Counted from the stretch's first letter, positions 7,530 to 16,480 are shown. The stretch is DNA of 64,000 bases from HGM04593 sp045533955 (GCA_045533955.1 JAZSIU010000068.1:1-64000), one strand, 5' to 3'. Translations and numbers: made by a program. The notes: generated by a model from the sequence alone, not told the origin.

Positions 7530-9554
7530 TTACCAAATTTTCAGACGCTGGTTGGCGGGTACGAACATCGGACTCTCTTCGGTGATTCCGAATGCAGTGT
7601 ACCAATCGTCAATGTGGGGCAGAGTGCCGTTTACTCTCCAGCGAGAGAGCGAGTGAACGTCGCTCTTTGTGAGGTTGCGAATCTCTTCGTCGCGCACGTG
7701 GCCTGCCCACACGCCCGAGTAAGAGAGGTAGAAGCGCTGCTCGGGTGTAAAGCCCTCGACAACGGGCAGAGGGGCATCCTTTGTTGCGTTGCGGAAGGCC
7801 TGCATTGCAATCATAAGGCCTCCGTGGTCGGCAATATTCTCGCCCAGAGTGAGCTTGCCGTTGGCGTTGAGGCCGGGGAGTACCTCAATCTTGTCGAAGA
7901 AATCGACAATCACCTGTGTGCGCTCGTTGAAATTCTTTGAATCCTCGTCTGTCCACCAATTGGCAAAGTTGCCATCCTTGTCGAACTGACGGCCTTGGTC
8001 GTCGAATCCGTGTGTCATCTCGTGTCCTATCACAACGCCGATGGCTCCGTAGTTAAATGCATCGTCCTCGTTCATATCAAAGAAGGGATACTGCAAAATT
8101 CCTGCGGGGAAGCAAATTTCGTTTGTCGTAGGGTTGTAGTAGGCGTTTACTGTCTGCGGTGTCATATGCCACTCCTCGCGATCGACGGGCTTGCCCCATT
8201 TCTCTTCGATGTGCTTGTTCCACTCGAATTGCGACATATTGCGGCAGTTGTCGGCGTAGCTGAGCTCGGGGTTTATTGTAAGGCCGCTGTAATCTTCCCA
8301 TTTGTCGGGGTAGCCGATTTTTACGGTAAAGGTATTGAGTTTTTCGTGTGCTGCCTTTTTTGTTTCGGCGCTCATCCACTCTTGTGCGTCGATGCGCTCG
8401 CCAAGAGCAATCTGAAGGTTGCGCACTAACTGAACCATACGCTCTTTTGCGGCGGGGGGAAAGTGCTTGGCAACATAAAGCTCGCCGATAATGTCGCCCA
8501 ACGGGCCGTTTACAGCATCGAGGGCGCGCTTCCAGCGGGGTTGCTGTACTTTTTTGCCGCTGAGTACGGTGCCGTAGAATGCAAAGGTCTCGGCCTCGAT
8601 GGCGTCGGTGAGCTCGTTAGATGTCGAGCGGATGATTCTCCACTGAAGATAGGCTTTAAGGTCGTCCATAGGGCTCTCTTTGATGATTGCCGCTACCTCT
8701 TTTATTGCCTCGGGGTGTGCCAGATTGATATTCTCGATGCCGTTGATGCCCAAAATTGTGTAGAATGTGTCCCAATCTATTCCGGGGACGCTCTTTTTAA
8801 ACTCGGCGTATGTCATCTTGTGGTAGCTGTTCAGTGGGTTGCGACGTTCGACGCGGCTCAGATGCTTTGCGGCCAAGCGTGTCTCGATTCTCATAATGGC
8901 CTGCATACTCTTTTGTGCCTGCTCGTCGCTGAATCCGTGCAGCTTGAACATATTCACAATATACTCCTTGTATTTTGTGCGTATGTTTGTCGATGCTTCG
9001 TCGGTGTCGCTGTAATACTCCTTTTCGGGCAGCGCTGTTCCACCCTGATATACGCCCAACTGATTCTCGTTGCTCGACATAATGTCGGTGCCGATGCCTG
9101 TGCCGAAGAATCCGCCGATGCCTGCGCGGTAGTTGCGGGCCATAAGGGGGATAATCTCGCTCTTTGTCTTAAGGGCTGTAACCTCGTCCATAAGGGGCTT
9201 TACGGGTGCTGTGCCCTGCTCGTTGCGGCGTGTGCTGTCCATTACCATATTATAAAGGTCGCCCACCTTTTGTGCGTTACTTCCGGGTGCGTTATTTGTT
9301 GCTGCAAGCTCAAGCACAAGCTCTTTCAGCTGTTCGCGGCTCTTCTCGCGCAATGCGTCGAATTGTCCGTAACGCGCATATTCGTCGGTCATTGGGTTGG
9401 CTTTCTGCCAACCGCCCGTAGCATATTGGAAAAAGTCTTTGCCCGGCTCCTGCGTTGTGTCGATATTACCGATTAGTTTAGTCTCCATACTCTCTTTTGT
9501 TGAGCAAGCTCCCAATCCTACGATTAGAGCTGTGCAGATAAATAATTTTTTCAT
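7530..9554 (-). CDS. pepO: M13-family (neprilysin/PepO-like) zinc metallopeptidase lipoprotein
   Basis: An exported oligopeptidase of the neprilysin family. The start at 9554 gives a lipoprotein signal (MKKLFICTALIVGLG, Cys17 in GACS). The frame opens 22 codons earlier without a signal, so that start is rejected. The 674-residue protein has the N-terminal M13 lid domain and the C-terminal catalytic domain with NAYYNP, HEMTH around residues 512-516 (two zinc His and the catalytic Glu) and GENIADHGG (third zinc ligand Glu). The C-terminus has the family CxxW-like end, here IW without Cys. It probably trims peptides at the cell surface or in the periplasm. The ABC-F gene ends 29 bases upstream, suggesting a shared transcript. 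Confidence 0.93.
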   Translation of the reverse strand: MKKLFICTALIVGLGACSTKESMETKLIGNIDTTQEPGKDFFQYATGGWQKANPMTDEYARYGQFDALREKSREQLKELVLELAATNNAPGSNAQKVGDLYNMVMDSTRRNEQGTAPVKPLMDEVTALKTKSEIIPLMARNYRAGIGGFFGTGIGTDIMSSNENQLGVYQGGTALPEKEYYSDTDEASTNIRTKYKEYIVNMFKLHGFSDEQAQKSMQAIMRIETRLAAKHLSRVERRNPLNSYHKMTYAEFKKSVPGIDWDTFYTILGINGIENINLAHPEAIKEVAAIIKESPMDDLKAYLQWRIIRSTSNELTDAIEAETFAFYGTVLSGKKVQQPRWKRALDAVNGPLGDIIGELYVAKHFPPAAKERMVQLVRNLQIALGERIDAQEWMSAETKKAAHEKLNTFTVKIGYPDKWEDYSGLTINPELSYADNCRNMSQFEWNKHIEEKWGKPVDREEWHMTPQTVNAYYNPTTNEICFPAGILQYPFFDMNEDDAFNYGAIGVVIGHEMTHGFDDQGRQFDKDGNFANWWTDEDSKNFNERTQVIVDFFDKIEVLPGLNANGKLTLGENIADHGGLMIAMQAFRNATKDAPLPVVEGFTPEQRFYLSYSGVWAGHVRDEEIRNLTKSDVHSLSRWRVNGTLPHIDDWYTAFGITEESPMFVPANQRLKIW

Positions 9555-9583
9555 TCTTATTTTGTTATTGGTTTTTTGCGTAA

Positions 9584-11515
9584 CTATAAATTTTCGAGTG
9601 CCTCCATACTCTTCTCCCACTCGCTCTCGGCCTCGGTGAGCTGTTTTTTCAGTGCGGCATATTGCTCGAAATTCTTTGGCGTGCTACCCTCGGGGGTGCT
9701 CATAATATCTTCTAATGCTGCGATGGCGGCCTCGAGCTCCGATACTGCCTGCTCGCACTGCTCGACCTGTTTTTCTATCTTGCGGCGCTGCTTTTGCTGC
9801 TGTTTCTCGGCTTCGTAGCTCAGACGGCTATCGCTTGCAGTGGCTTTTTCGGGGGCTGATGCTTGCGCCACCGGTGGCTTTGTGCCCGAGAGTGCTTCGT
9901 TTATGTTGGTCGCATTTTTCGATGCAAGATAGTCGTAAATTCCTCCAAGATGTTCGCGCACCTTCCCCTCGCCAAACTCATAGACCTTTGTTACAAGGCC
10001 GTTGAGAAAATCGCGGTCGTGGCTCACTACAATAACAGTGCCGTCAAAGTCGCGGATGGCCTCTTTCAGCACGTCTTTCGATTGCATATCAAGATGGTTG
10101 GTGGGCTCGTCGAGGATGAGCAGATTCATCTGTTGCAGTAGCAGACGTATCATTGCCAGACGACTGCGCTCGCCACCCGAGAGTACTTTTACGGGCTTGT
10201 CCGAGGCTTCGCCGCCGAACATAAAGGCGCCCAGAATATCGCGTATGCGCAGGCGAATATCGCCCGTCGCCACATTATCTATCGTCTGAAAAACTGTCAG
10301 ATTCTCGTCCAGCAACTGTGCCTGATGTTGCGCAAAATAGGCAGGTTGTACGTTGTGTCCCATTGTTATTGTGCCCTCGTGGTCGAGCTCGCCCAATATG
10401 CAGCGTACCATTGTGGTTTTCCCCTCGCCGTTGCGTCCCACAAAGGCCACTTTTTCGCCGCGGTTGATGGTAAAATTCACTCCGCTGAAGACTGTGTGGC
10501 TGCCGAATGTTTTTTTTACATCGTCGCATATCACGGGGTAGTTGCCGCTGCGTGTGGCGGGGGCGAATTTCAGGCGCAGACGGCTGGTATCCTCCTCGTC
10601 AATCTCTATCGGGATAATTTTTTCGAGTTGTTTTATGCGGCTCTGTACTTGCACGGCTTTTGTGGGCTTGTAACGGAAGCGCTCGATAAACTCCTTTATG
10701 TCGGCAATCTCTTTCTGCTGATTCTCGTAGGCGCGTATCTGCTGCTCGCGGCGCTCCTTGCGCGTGAGCATAAATTTGTCGTACGATAGCTTGTAGTCGT
10801 ATATTCGTCCGCACGAAATTTCTATCGTGCGGTTGGTTACGGCATTCAGAAAAGCGCGGTCGTGGCTCACCAGAAGCACGGCGTTGCTGCTGCGGGCAAG
10901 AAATTGCTCGAGCCATTGGATGCTCTCAATGTCGAGGTGGTTGGTGGGCTCGTCAAGAAGCAGAAGGTCGGGGTGTCTCAGCAGCAGCTTGGCAAGCTCG
11001 ATGCGCATACGCCATCCGCCGCTAAACTCGCTTGTGGAACGCTCAAAATCGCTGCGGCTGAAGCCTAATCCCACAAGTGTGCGCTCAATCTGTGCCTCAT
11101 AGTGGCTGCCGCCCATCATTGTGTATTGTTCGTTCAGATGGGTGTAATCCTCGATAATCTGTTGATACTCGGGCGAGTCGTAGTCGTCGCGCAAGGCAAG
11201 CTCGTTGTTCAGCCGCTCAATCTCGCGCTCCATCTCGTGTATGTGCTCAAAGGCTGTCTCGGCCTCTTGAAACACCGTGCGACCATCTTGCAGGTTCATC
11301 ACCTGTGGCAGATAGCCTATTGTAATGTTACGTTGGCGCGACACGGCTCCTTCGGTGGGTTGTTGCTCTCCCGATAGTATGCGTAAGAGGGTGGTCTTGC
11401 CGGCTCCGTTTTTTCCGACAAGTGCCACACGGTCTTTCTTGTTTATAATAAAGCTGACGTCGTGTAGGAGTGGTGTTCCTCCAAATTCGACTTTTATGTT
11501 ATCTACTGAAACCAA
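9584..11515 (-). CDS. ABC-F family ATPase (ribosome-associated type)
   Basis: A soluble protein of 643 residues with two ABC cassettes and no membrane segment, as in Uup/YheS/EttA proteins that act on the ribosome. Cassette 1 has GKNGAGKTT, SGGWRMR and LLLDEPTNHLD. Cassette 2 has GRNGEGKTT, LSGGERSR and LILDEPTNHLD. The linker after cassette 1 is Arg/Lys-rich and helical, and the C-terminus (about 540-643) is a charged coiled coil, closest to the Uup/YheS pattern. The start is TTG at 11515: the frame closes just upstream with TAA, and the resulting MVSVDNIKVEF fits the family N-terminus. An antibiotic-resistance role cannot be claimed from sequence. Confidence 0.92.
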   Translation of the reverse strand: MVSVDNIKVEFGGTPLLHDVSFIINKKDRVALVGKNGAGKTTLLRILSGEQQPTEGAVSRQRNITIGYLPQVMNLQDGRTVFQEAETAFEHIHEMEREIERLNNELALRDDYDSPEYQQIIEDYTHLNEQYTMMGGSHYEAQIERTLVGLGFSRSDFERSTSEFSGGWRMRIELAKLLLRHPDLLLLDEPTNHLDIESIQWLEQFLARSSNAVLLVSHDRAFLNAVTNRTIEISCGRIYDYKLSYDKFMLTRKERREQQIRAYENQQKEIADIKEFIERFRYKPTKAVQVQSRIKQLEKIIPIEIDEEDTSRLRLKFAPATRSGNYPVICDDVKKTFGSHTVFSGVNFTINRGEKVAFVGRNGEGKTTMVRCILGELDHEGTITMGHNVQPAYFAQHQAQLLDENLTVFQTIDNVATGDIRLRIRDILGAFMFGGEASDKPVKVLSGGERSRLAMIRLLLQQMNLLILDEPTNHLDMQSKDVLKEAIRDFDGTVIVVSHDRDFLNGLVTKVYEFGEGKVREHLGGIYDYLASKNATNINEALSGTKPPVAQASAPEKATASDSRLSYEAEKQQQKQRRKIEKQVEQCEQAVSELEAAIAALEDIMSTPEGSTPKNFEQYAALKKQLTEAESEWEKSMEALENL

Positions 11516-11584
11516 TTTCTCATTTATTTAACTGTGCGAAATTACTCTTTTTCGTCGAGATATGCAAGATGTTGATATTTTGAC

Positions 11585-11592
11585 TATCTTCG
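11585..11592 (+). promoter_or_regulatory. putative -7 element (TATCTTCG), LRR gene
   Basis: TATCTTCG lies 20 bases before the ATG at 11612. It is one base off TAnnTTTG, and the same variant recurs before three other genes in this window. No -33 box is evident. Confidence 0.4.
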
Positions 11593-11611
11593 CAGACGGA
11601 AATTTGTAATT

Positions 11612-12571
11612 ATGGTAATAAATATTAACGGCATAAATTTTGAACTCGACGCATCCGACCGATGCGCGGCGGTTGTAAAGGGCGATTATGGCGGGGCGGT
11701 TATTGTCCCCGCGGCGGTGCAGTACGACGGGGTCGAGTATTACGTCTCGGCGGTGGGCGAGGCGGCTTTTGCCTCGTGCACGGGGCTGCAATCGGTTACT
11801 CTCCCCGAGAGTGTAAGGGCTATAGGCGCATCGGCCTTTAAGGGATGCGAGGCTCTGCGCAGTGTCGCGCTTGCCGATAAGATTCTTATCATCGGCAACG
11901 GGGCCTTTGCGGGCTGCACGGCGCTTGCCGGCATCAGACTGCCCGAGTATCTTGTGGGCATCGAGGCCTCTCTTTTCGATGGTTGTACGGCGCTCGAAAG
12001 GGTCGAGATTGGCAGCAGTATCGACATTGTCGATGAGTATGCTTTTTGTGGTTGCGAGGCTCTTCGCGAGATTATCTTGCCCGAGGGTGTTAAGAGCATC
12101 GGCTCTTGGGCTTTTCGAGGATGCAGGGCTCTGCGCCGCGTGGTGCTTCCCGCGAGTGTAGGGGCTATAAACAAGGGTGCTTTTTGGGAGTGCGAGGCTC
12201 TTGAGGAGTTTACTCTTCCACCCTCTGTGAATATTCTTGAGCAGGGTGTGCTTGCAAAGTGCGTGTCGCTGAAAAAGGTGGATATTCACGATGGTGTGCT
12301 CAGCCTCGGATACGGTGCTTTCTACTACTGCCCGTCGCTTGCCGAGATTCATCTGCCCGCCTCGTTACAGTCGGTCGAGGAGCAGGCCTTCCGCGGATGT
12401 ACGGCTCTGAGGCGTCTGCAAATTGATGCCGAGGCTGCCCCTATGTGCAGTCGCGACATTGCCGACGCAGCAGTATATGCCAATGCCGTGCTTTATGTGC
12501 CAAAGGGGTGTGTGGGCGAGTATGGCTTTGCGCGCGTATGGAATAAATTCGAGAATGTCGAGGAGATATAA
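11612..12571 (+). CDS. BspA-type leucine-rich repeat protein (LRR_5)
   Basis: A 319-residue protein made almost entirely of about 23-residue BspA-type LRR units. Each has the form I-x-x-x-A-F-x-x-C-x-x-L-x-x-V-x-L-P (for example AFKGCEALRSVAL, AFRGCRALRRVVLP, AFRGCTALRRLQI), roughly ten copies from residue 40 to 280. The ending VLYVPKGCVGEYGFARVWNKFENVEEI is the standard BspA C-terminal cap. Unlike surface BspA proteins it has no signal peptide or anchor, so it is probably cytoplasmic or exported by another route. Function is unknown; such repeats mediate protein binding. A 274-codon frame on the other strand is a shadow of the repetitive sequence. Confidence 0.85.
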   Translation: MVININGINFELDASDRCAAVVKGDYGGAVIVPAAVQYDGVEYYVSAVGEAAFASCTGLQSVTLPESVRAIGASAFKGCEALRSVALADKILIIGNGAFAGCTALAGIRLPEYLVGIEASLFDGCTALERVEIGSSIDIVDEYAFCGCEALREIILPEGVKSIGSWAFRGCRALRRVVLPASVGAINKGAFWECEALEEFTLPPSVNILEQGVLAKCVSLKKVDIHDGVLSLGYGAFYYCPSLAEIHLPASLQSVEEQAFRGCTALRRLQIDAEAAPMCSRDIADAAVYANAVLYVPKGCVGEYGFARVWNKFENVEEI

Positions 12572-12706
12572 TTGCTCTCTTCTCTTTGGGAACGCGCGTA
12601 TGCTTTTTTATGTGTCCGCGCTGTTTTTTTGCCTCGGACGGTAATTTTGCTTTAACGGATAGCAGGGGTTTTTAAAATTCTCTATCGGTAATATGTTTTT
12701 TTTTTA

Positions 12707-12750
12707 CATAATTAAGAGCATCGTGCCGCGGCACGATGCTCTTAATTATG
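12707..12750. terminator. 44-bp perfect palindrome, probable bidirectional terminator
   Basis: The two 22-base arms (12707-12728 and 12729-12750) are exact reverse complements with no spacer, centred on GTGCCG|CGGCAC. It lies between the convergent LRR and nucleotidyltransferase genes. A run of ten T precedes it on the plus strand, so terminator polarity is atypical. It could also be processed as a stable 3' end. Confidence 0.65.
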
Positions 12751-12773
12751 TTTATGCTCTTAAAATGTTATTT

Positions 12774-13679
12774 TTAGAACAATTTTGCGGGATACTCGCC
12801 TGCATCTACCAGAGCCTGAATCTTCTCGACTGTTGCGGGACGGTCGGCTGCGTATGTTACGCCGAACCATTTTGCTGTTGTGTCGAGAACCTCGCAGCTT
12901 GCCTTGCCTGATGTTGTTAGGTTGTTGACAACGAGGGGAATAAAGTACTCGGCCTTGGGCTTGTCGATGTTCTCTTTCAAGAAATCAACAAACTGCTCCT
13001 CAGAGTCTTTGAAATAGTCGGGTGTAAAGCCCCAAAAATTCATTGACACGGGAGTCTCCTCGGCAACGGGCTGCCATTCGCCTTGCTCGTCTTTGTAGCA
13101 GATGGGGCCGTCAACGCGCATAATCTCGGTGCGCTCAACAACGCCTGTGAGCATATTCTGGTCGTTTGTCTCGCAGACACCGCGTGCAACGCTACCATTC
13201 TCGCTGAGGGTGTTGCAAATGCGGAAACCTACCATACTGTAACGGCCTGTGCTGCCCTCGGGAAGCTCGCTGAGCCATTTGCCCATTACTGCAAATGCGT
13301 CGCGGCCATAGAAATCATCGGCGTTGATAACTGCGAAAGGCTCTTTGATAACGTCCTTACCCATAAGCACTGCGTGGTTGGTTCCCCAAGGCTTTGTGCG
13401 CTCGGCGGGCACGCTGAAGCCCTCGGGCAGATTGTCGATCGCTTGGAATACGAGCTCTGTGGGAATGTGGCCCTCGTATTTGCTGAGTACCTTCTCGCGG
13501 AAGTCCTGCTCAAAATCCTTGCGGATAACAAATACCAATTTACCGAATCCTCCGCGGATAGCGTCAAAGATTGAGTAGTCCATAATTGTCTCACCATTGG
13601 GGCCGAGACCGTCCAACTGTTTCAGACCACCGTAGCGGCTGCCCATTCCGGCTGCCAGAACAAAAAGTGTAGGTTTCAT
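12774..13679 (-). CDS. sugar nucleotidyltransferase family protein
   Basis: A cytoplasmic NTP-transferase-fold enzyme of 301 residues that would join a sugar phosphate to a nucleotide. The N-terminal signature LAAGMGSRYGGLKQLDGLGPNGE matches the GxGxR-xx-K phosphate-binding loop of the family, and AVINADDFYGRDAF carries the metal-binding Asp in the expected place. The middle section (MVGFRICNTLSENGSVARGVCE) is typical of a Bacteroidales clade annotated only as nucleotidyltransferase. The sugar and the base are unknown. It is monocistronic, with a structured leader upstream. Confidence 0.85.
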   Translation of the reverse strand: MKPTLFVLAAGMGSRYGGLKQLDGLGPNGETIMDYSIFDAIRGGFGKLVFVIRKDFEQDFREKVLSKYEGHIPTELVFQAIDNLPEGFSVPAERTKPWGTNHAVLMGKDVIKEPFAVINADDFYGRDAFAVMGKWLSELPEGSTGRYSMVGFRICNTLSENGSVARGVCETNDQNMLTGVVERTEIMRVDGPICYKDEQGEWQPVAEETPVSMNFWGFTPDYFKDSEEQFVDFLKENIDKPKAEYFIPLVVNNLTTSGKASCEVLDTTAKWFGVTYAADRPATVEKIQALVDAGEYPAKLF

Positions 13680-13730
13680 AATTCTGTTGTTATTTAAGTT
13701 TGTTAAAGTTAGTCGATTGTCGATTCTTTT

Positions 13731-13777
13731 TTGCGGCGCAGCACGTACTGCGCAAAAATGCTATTTTCGCAAAGGTA
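13731..13777 (-). promoter_or_regulatory. promoter and leader hairpin of nucleotidyltransferase gene
   Basis: On the minus strand TACCTTTG (13770-13777) matches TAnnTTTG, without a clear -33 box. Just downstream a hairpin with a GC-rich core (GCGCAG 13736-13741 with CTGCGC 13748-13753), flanked by complementary A and T runs, would form in the leader about 55 bases before the ATG. Whether it regulates anything is unknown. Confidence 0.4.
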
Positions 13778-13850
13778 AGTATTTTGTTTTTAATTAGGTT
13801 ATATTTTCTTAACTTTTTTATGAAAAAAAATGGGCAATTATGCGCTTATT

Positions 13851-13890
13851 AACAATTAGCAGCGGGGCGGCTGCCTCGCTGCTAATTGTT
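13851..13890. terminator. hairpin downstream of obgE
   Basis: A 14-bp perfect stem (13851-13864 with 13877-13890, arm AACAATTAGCAGCG) with a 12-base loop lies 24 bases after the obgE stop. A run of eight T follows further along the minus strand. It is probably the end of the hpt-adk-obgE transcript. Confidence 0.7.
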
Positions 13891-13913
13891 GGTGCTATGA
13901 TGTGTGGTGCCGA

Positions 13914-15071
13914 TTATTGCTCGTCGTCCCAATCCTCTTCGTAGTAAAGTTCGTCGTCGTCGCCCTCGGCAGGTTCGTAGTCTTCGTCCTCCCAATCGGC
14001 AAAGTCGCTGGCCAGCATACGGCGGTCGTAGTTGCGGTGCACAAGCTCGTCGCGTTTAACGGCCGAGAGCAGATTCTCTTCGCTGTTGAGTTGCTGCCAC
14101 AAAATGTCTTTAAGGTCGGATATTCCCTCGCCCGTTGCTGCCGAGATGAATATGTGTGGAACCTCTTCGGGCAGGTTCTCGGAGAGCATCTCCTTGAGCT
14201 CTTCGTCAATAAGGTCGCATTTTGTTATTGCAAGCACACGCTGCTTGTCGAGCATTTCGGGGTTGAAGGTGGCAAGCTCGTTCAGTAGTATCTCGTACTC
14301 CTTTTTTATGTCGTCGGCCTCGCTGGGTACCATAAACAGTAGCAGCGAGTTACGCTCGATGTGTCTGAGGAACCTCAGTCCGAGGCCGCGCCCTTGACTG
14401 GCTCCTTCGATTATTCCCGGAATATCGGCCATTACGAATGATTTATTGTCGCGGTACGATACAATGCCCAGATTGGGCTCGAGGGTGGTGAAGGGGTAGT
14501 TGGCAATCTTGGGCTTTGCGGCCGATACGCTCGACAAGAGGGTCGATTTTCCTGCGTTGGGGAAGCCTACGAGGCCTACGTCGGCAAGTAATTTTAGCTC
14601 GAGTGTTACGGTCATCTCGCGCATCGGCTCGCCGGGTTGTGCAAAGCGCGGAGCTTGTCGGGTGGGGGTGGCAAAGTGTACGTTGCCCAATCCGCCGCGT
14701 CCGCCACGCAGAAGTACCACTTTTTGGCCATCCTCGGTTACGTCGCACAGATACTCGCCTGTCTCGGCGTTGTAGGCTACTGTTCCGCAGGGGACGTCTA
14801 TTATTTTGCTCTCGCCGTCGGCGCCGGTGCTGCGGTTCACGCCGCCATTTTGTCCGTTGCCGGCAAATACGTGGCGCTGATATTTAAGGTGCAGCAGTGT
14901 CCAATAGTTGCGGTTGCCGCGCAGAATAATATCGCCGCCCTTGCCGCCGTCGCCGCCGTCGGGGCCGCCGTTGGGTAGGTATTTTGCGCGGTGCAGATGG
15001 GCCATTCCTCGGCCTCCGCGTCCTGAACGGCATATTATTTTTACGTAGTCTATAAAGTTCGATTCTGCCAT
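13914..15071 (-). CDS. obgE: Obg-family GTPase
   Basis: A ribosome-associated GTPase needed for 50S assembly and stress control. The 385-residue protein has the glycine-rich Obg fold (about 1-158: RGGRGGLGNVHFATP), then the G domain with GFPNAGKST (G1), DIPGIIEGA (G3), TKCDL (G4) and SAATGEG (G5). In place of the OCT domain of some homologues there is a strongly acidic C-terminal tail of about 35 residues, as in other Bacteroidales and E. coli forms. It is last in a conserved run with hpt and adk. Confidence 0.96.
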   Translation of the reverse strand: MAESNFIDYVKIICRSGRGGRGMAHLHRAKYLPNGGPDGGDGGKGGDIILRGNRNYWTLLHLKYQRHVFAGNGQNGGVNRSTGADGESKIIDVPCGTVAYNAETGEYLCDVTEDGQKVVLLRGGRGGLGNVHFATPTRQAPRFAQPGEPMREMTVTLELKLLADVGLVGFPNAGKSTLLSSVSAAKPKIANYPFTTLEPNLGIVSYRDNKSFVMADIPGIIEGASQGRGLGLRFLRHIERNSLLLFMVPSEADDIKKEYEILLNELATFNPEMLDKQRVLAITKCDLIDEELKEMLSENLPEEVPHIFISAATGEGISDLKDILWQQLNSEENLLSAVKRDELVHRNYDRRMLASDFADWEDEDYEPAEGDDDELYYEEDWDDEQ

Positions 15072-15098
15072 ACTGTGATGCTTCTTAAATATATAAAC

Positions 15099-15134
15099 AG
15101 AGAGGACGCGCTTTTTTTGCGGTGCATCCTCTCT
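15099..15134 (-). terminator. hairpin between adk and obgE
   Basis: Stem 15099-15109 with 15124-15134 (arm AGAGAGGAcGC). The one mismatch becomes a G-U pair in minus-strand RNA. There is no strong U-run after it, so it may attenuate or stabilise rather than fully terminate. Confidence 0.45.
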
Positions 15135-15153
15135 TATTGTTCTATGATTTTTA

Positions 15154-15726
15154 TTAAATTTTGCTCTCTATTGCTGCTACAATGTCGGCAAAGATACGGT
15201 CGAGTTCGCCAAGGCCGTTGATGTAACAGTGCTTGCCGTCTTTCTTGTACCAATCTTTCAAGGGAGAGGTTTGTTCGTTATACACGATTAGGCGCTTTTT
15301 GATTGTCTCTTCGTTGTCGTCGGCGCGACCCGATGCTTGTCCGCGCAGCAGCAGGCGGGTCATAAGCTCGTCCTCGGGTACGTCGAGCTCAATCATTGCC
15401 GTTACGTCCTGTCCGCGCTCGTTGAGCATAGCCTTAAGGGCCTCGGCCTGTGCTATCGTACGGGGGAATCCGTCGAAGATAACGCCTTTGCTATCAACGA
15501 GTTTGTCGAGCTTCGAGGAGAGGATGTTTACCATAAGCTCGTCGGGGATAAGTTGTCCGTTGTCGATGAGCTCTTTTGCGGTCTTTCCCAACTCGCTGCC
15601 GGCTGCAATCTCGGCGCGCAGAACGTCGCCCGTAGAAATGTGGTCGATGCCGTATTTCTCTACTATTCTTTCACTTTGTGTGCCTTTACCCGAACCGGGG
15701 GCTCCAAAAATTACAATGTTAAGCAT
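15154..15726 (-). CDS. adk: adenylate kinase
   Basis: Balances ATP, ADP and AMP. The 190-residue protein is the short type. It has P-loop GAPGSGKGTQ at residues 8-17, the AMP-site segments STGDVLRAE and FDGFPRTIAQA, and a short lid (GQASGRADDNEETIKKR) with no zinc-type cysteine insertion. It sits between hpt and obgE on the same strand with small gaps. Confidence 0.97.
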   Translation of the reverse strand: MLNIVIFGAPGSGKGTQSERIVEKYGIDHISTGDVLRAEIAAGSELGKTAKELIDNGQLIPDELMVNILSSKLDKLVDSKGVIFDGFPRTIAQAEALKAMLNERGQDVTAMIELDVPEDELMTRLLLRGQASGRADDNEETIKKRLIVYNEQTSPLKDWYKKDGKHCYINGLGELDRIFADIVAAIESKI

Positions 15727-15763
15727 TATTATAAGCGGTTTAAATTTCTATACGTTTCTTAAT

Positions 15764-16300
15764 TTACTCGGCAGCATCGTAAATATCGGGCAGATTGCGT
15801 CCGAGGCCGTCATAATCAAGGCCGTAGCCCACGATGAATCTGTCGGGGATTGTGAATGCGCTGTATTTTACCTCAATAGGTACTTTCAGACGGGCAGGCT
15901 TTAAGAACAGCGATGCTATGCTGATGCTTGCGGGCTTGTAGCCCTTGAGTGTCTCTAACATACTCTGCATTGTGAGGCCTGTATCAATAATGTCTTCGAC
16001 GATGATAATATCGCGTCCTTCGATATTCTCGTTAAGGCCCAGCAACTGCTTAACGGCACCGGTGGTTGTTGTGCCTGCATAGGAAGACATTTTTACAAAT
16101 GATATTTCGCACTCGATATCGAGGCTGCGCATAAGGTCGGCAACGAACATAAAAGCTCCGTTGAGTACCCCCAAGAGCAGCGGGCGGCGGCCTTTATAAT
16201 CTCGGTTAATCTCGGCAGCCACTCTCTTAACCTCATTCTCGATGCTTGTGCGCGGAATGGAGGTTGCGAATTTCTTTCCGTGTATTTCTATTGTTTGCAT
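15764..16300 (-). CDS. hpt: hypoxanthine phosphoribosyltransferase
   Basis: Salvages hypoxanthine or guanine with PRPP to give IMP or GMP. The 178-residue protein has the PRPP-binding motif IIIVEDIIDTGLT, the flexible-loop segment KMSSYAGTTTTG, and the late DRFIVGYGLDYDGLGRNLPD that contacts the base and pyrophosphate. It is first gene of the hpt-adk-obgE run, and its promoter element TACATTTG lies about 60 bases upstream. Confidence 0.96.
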   Translation of the reverse strand: MQTIEIHGKKFATSIPRTSIENEVKRVAAEINRDYKGRRPLLLGVLNGAFMFVADLMRSLDIECEISFVKMSSYAGTTTTGAVKQLLGLNENIEGRDIIIVEDIIDTGLTMQSMLETLKGYKPASISIASLFLKPARLKVPIEVKYSAFTIPDRFIVGYGLDYDGLGRNLPDIYDAAE

Positions 16301-16359
16301 TTTTTTATATTTTGCCCGAAATGTTGTTGTGTGTGAACATTCTTTACGGGTAGCGCCTA

Positions 16360-16367
16360 CAAATGTA
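16360..16367 (-). promoter_or_regulatory. putative -7 element, hpt-adk-obgE
   Basis: TACATTTG on the minus strand fits TAnnTTTG and is about 60 bases before the hpt ATG. The overlapping TACA-AA-TGTA is probably incidental. Confidence 0.4.
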
Positions 16368-16472
16368 GCATAAACTTCCGAAATATCGGGAAAAAAGCGC
16401 TTTTTTTTCGCTCACTTTGTTTAATAATCATAACAAAGGGATTTTTATAAGGTAAAATTGAAAACAATTTAC

Positions 16473-16480
16473 TATCTTCG
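16473..16480 (+). promoter_or_regulatory. putative -7 element (TATCTTCG), DUF4831-ffh run
   Basis: TATCTTCG lies 48 bases before the ATG at 16528 and is the same variant as at 11585, 34196 and 44863. No good -33 box was seen. Confidence 0.4.

Noticed and set aside
8463..9476. A 337-codon open frame on the plus strand
   Set aside because: It is antisense to the M13 peptidase gene, has low-complexity Cys/Val/Ala-rich content and matches no family. It is a shadow frame caused by codon bias.
9584..11515. ABC-F protein as an antibiotic-resistance factor
   Set aside because: The coiled-coil tail and linker fit housekeeping Uup/YheS-type members; nothing in sequence or context supports resistance.
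11528..12352. A 274-codon frame on the minus strand
   Set aside because: It mirrors the BspA repeats on the plus strand; the plus-strand protein has a recognisable fold and this does not.
16358..16367. TACA-AA-TGTA resembling a BlaI/MecI box before hpt
   Set aside because: It is explained by the -7 box TACATTTG on the minus strand. One ten-base match is not evidence of BlaI control, and the blaI operon here has a different palindrome.
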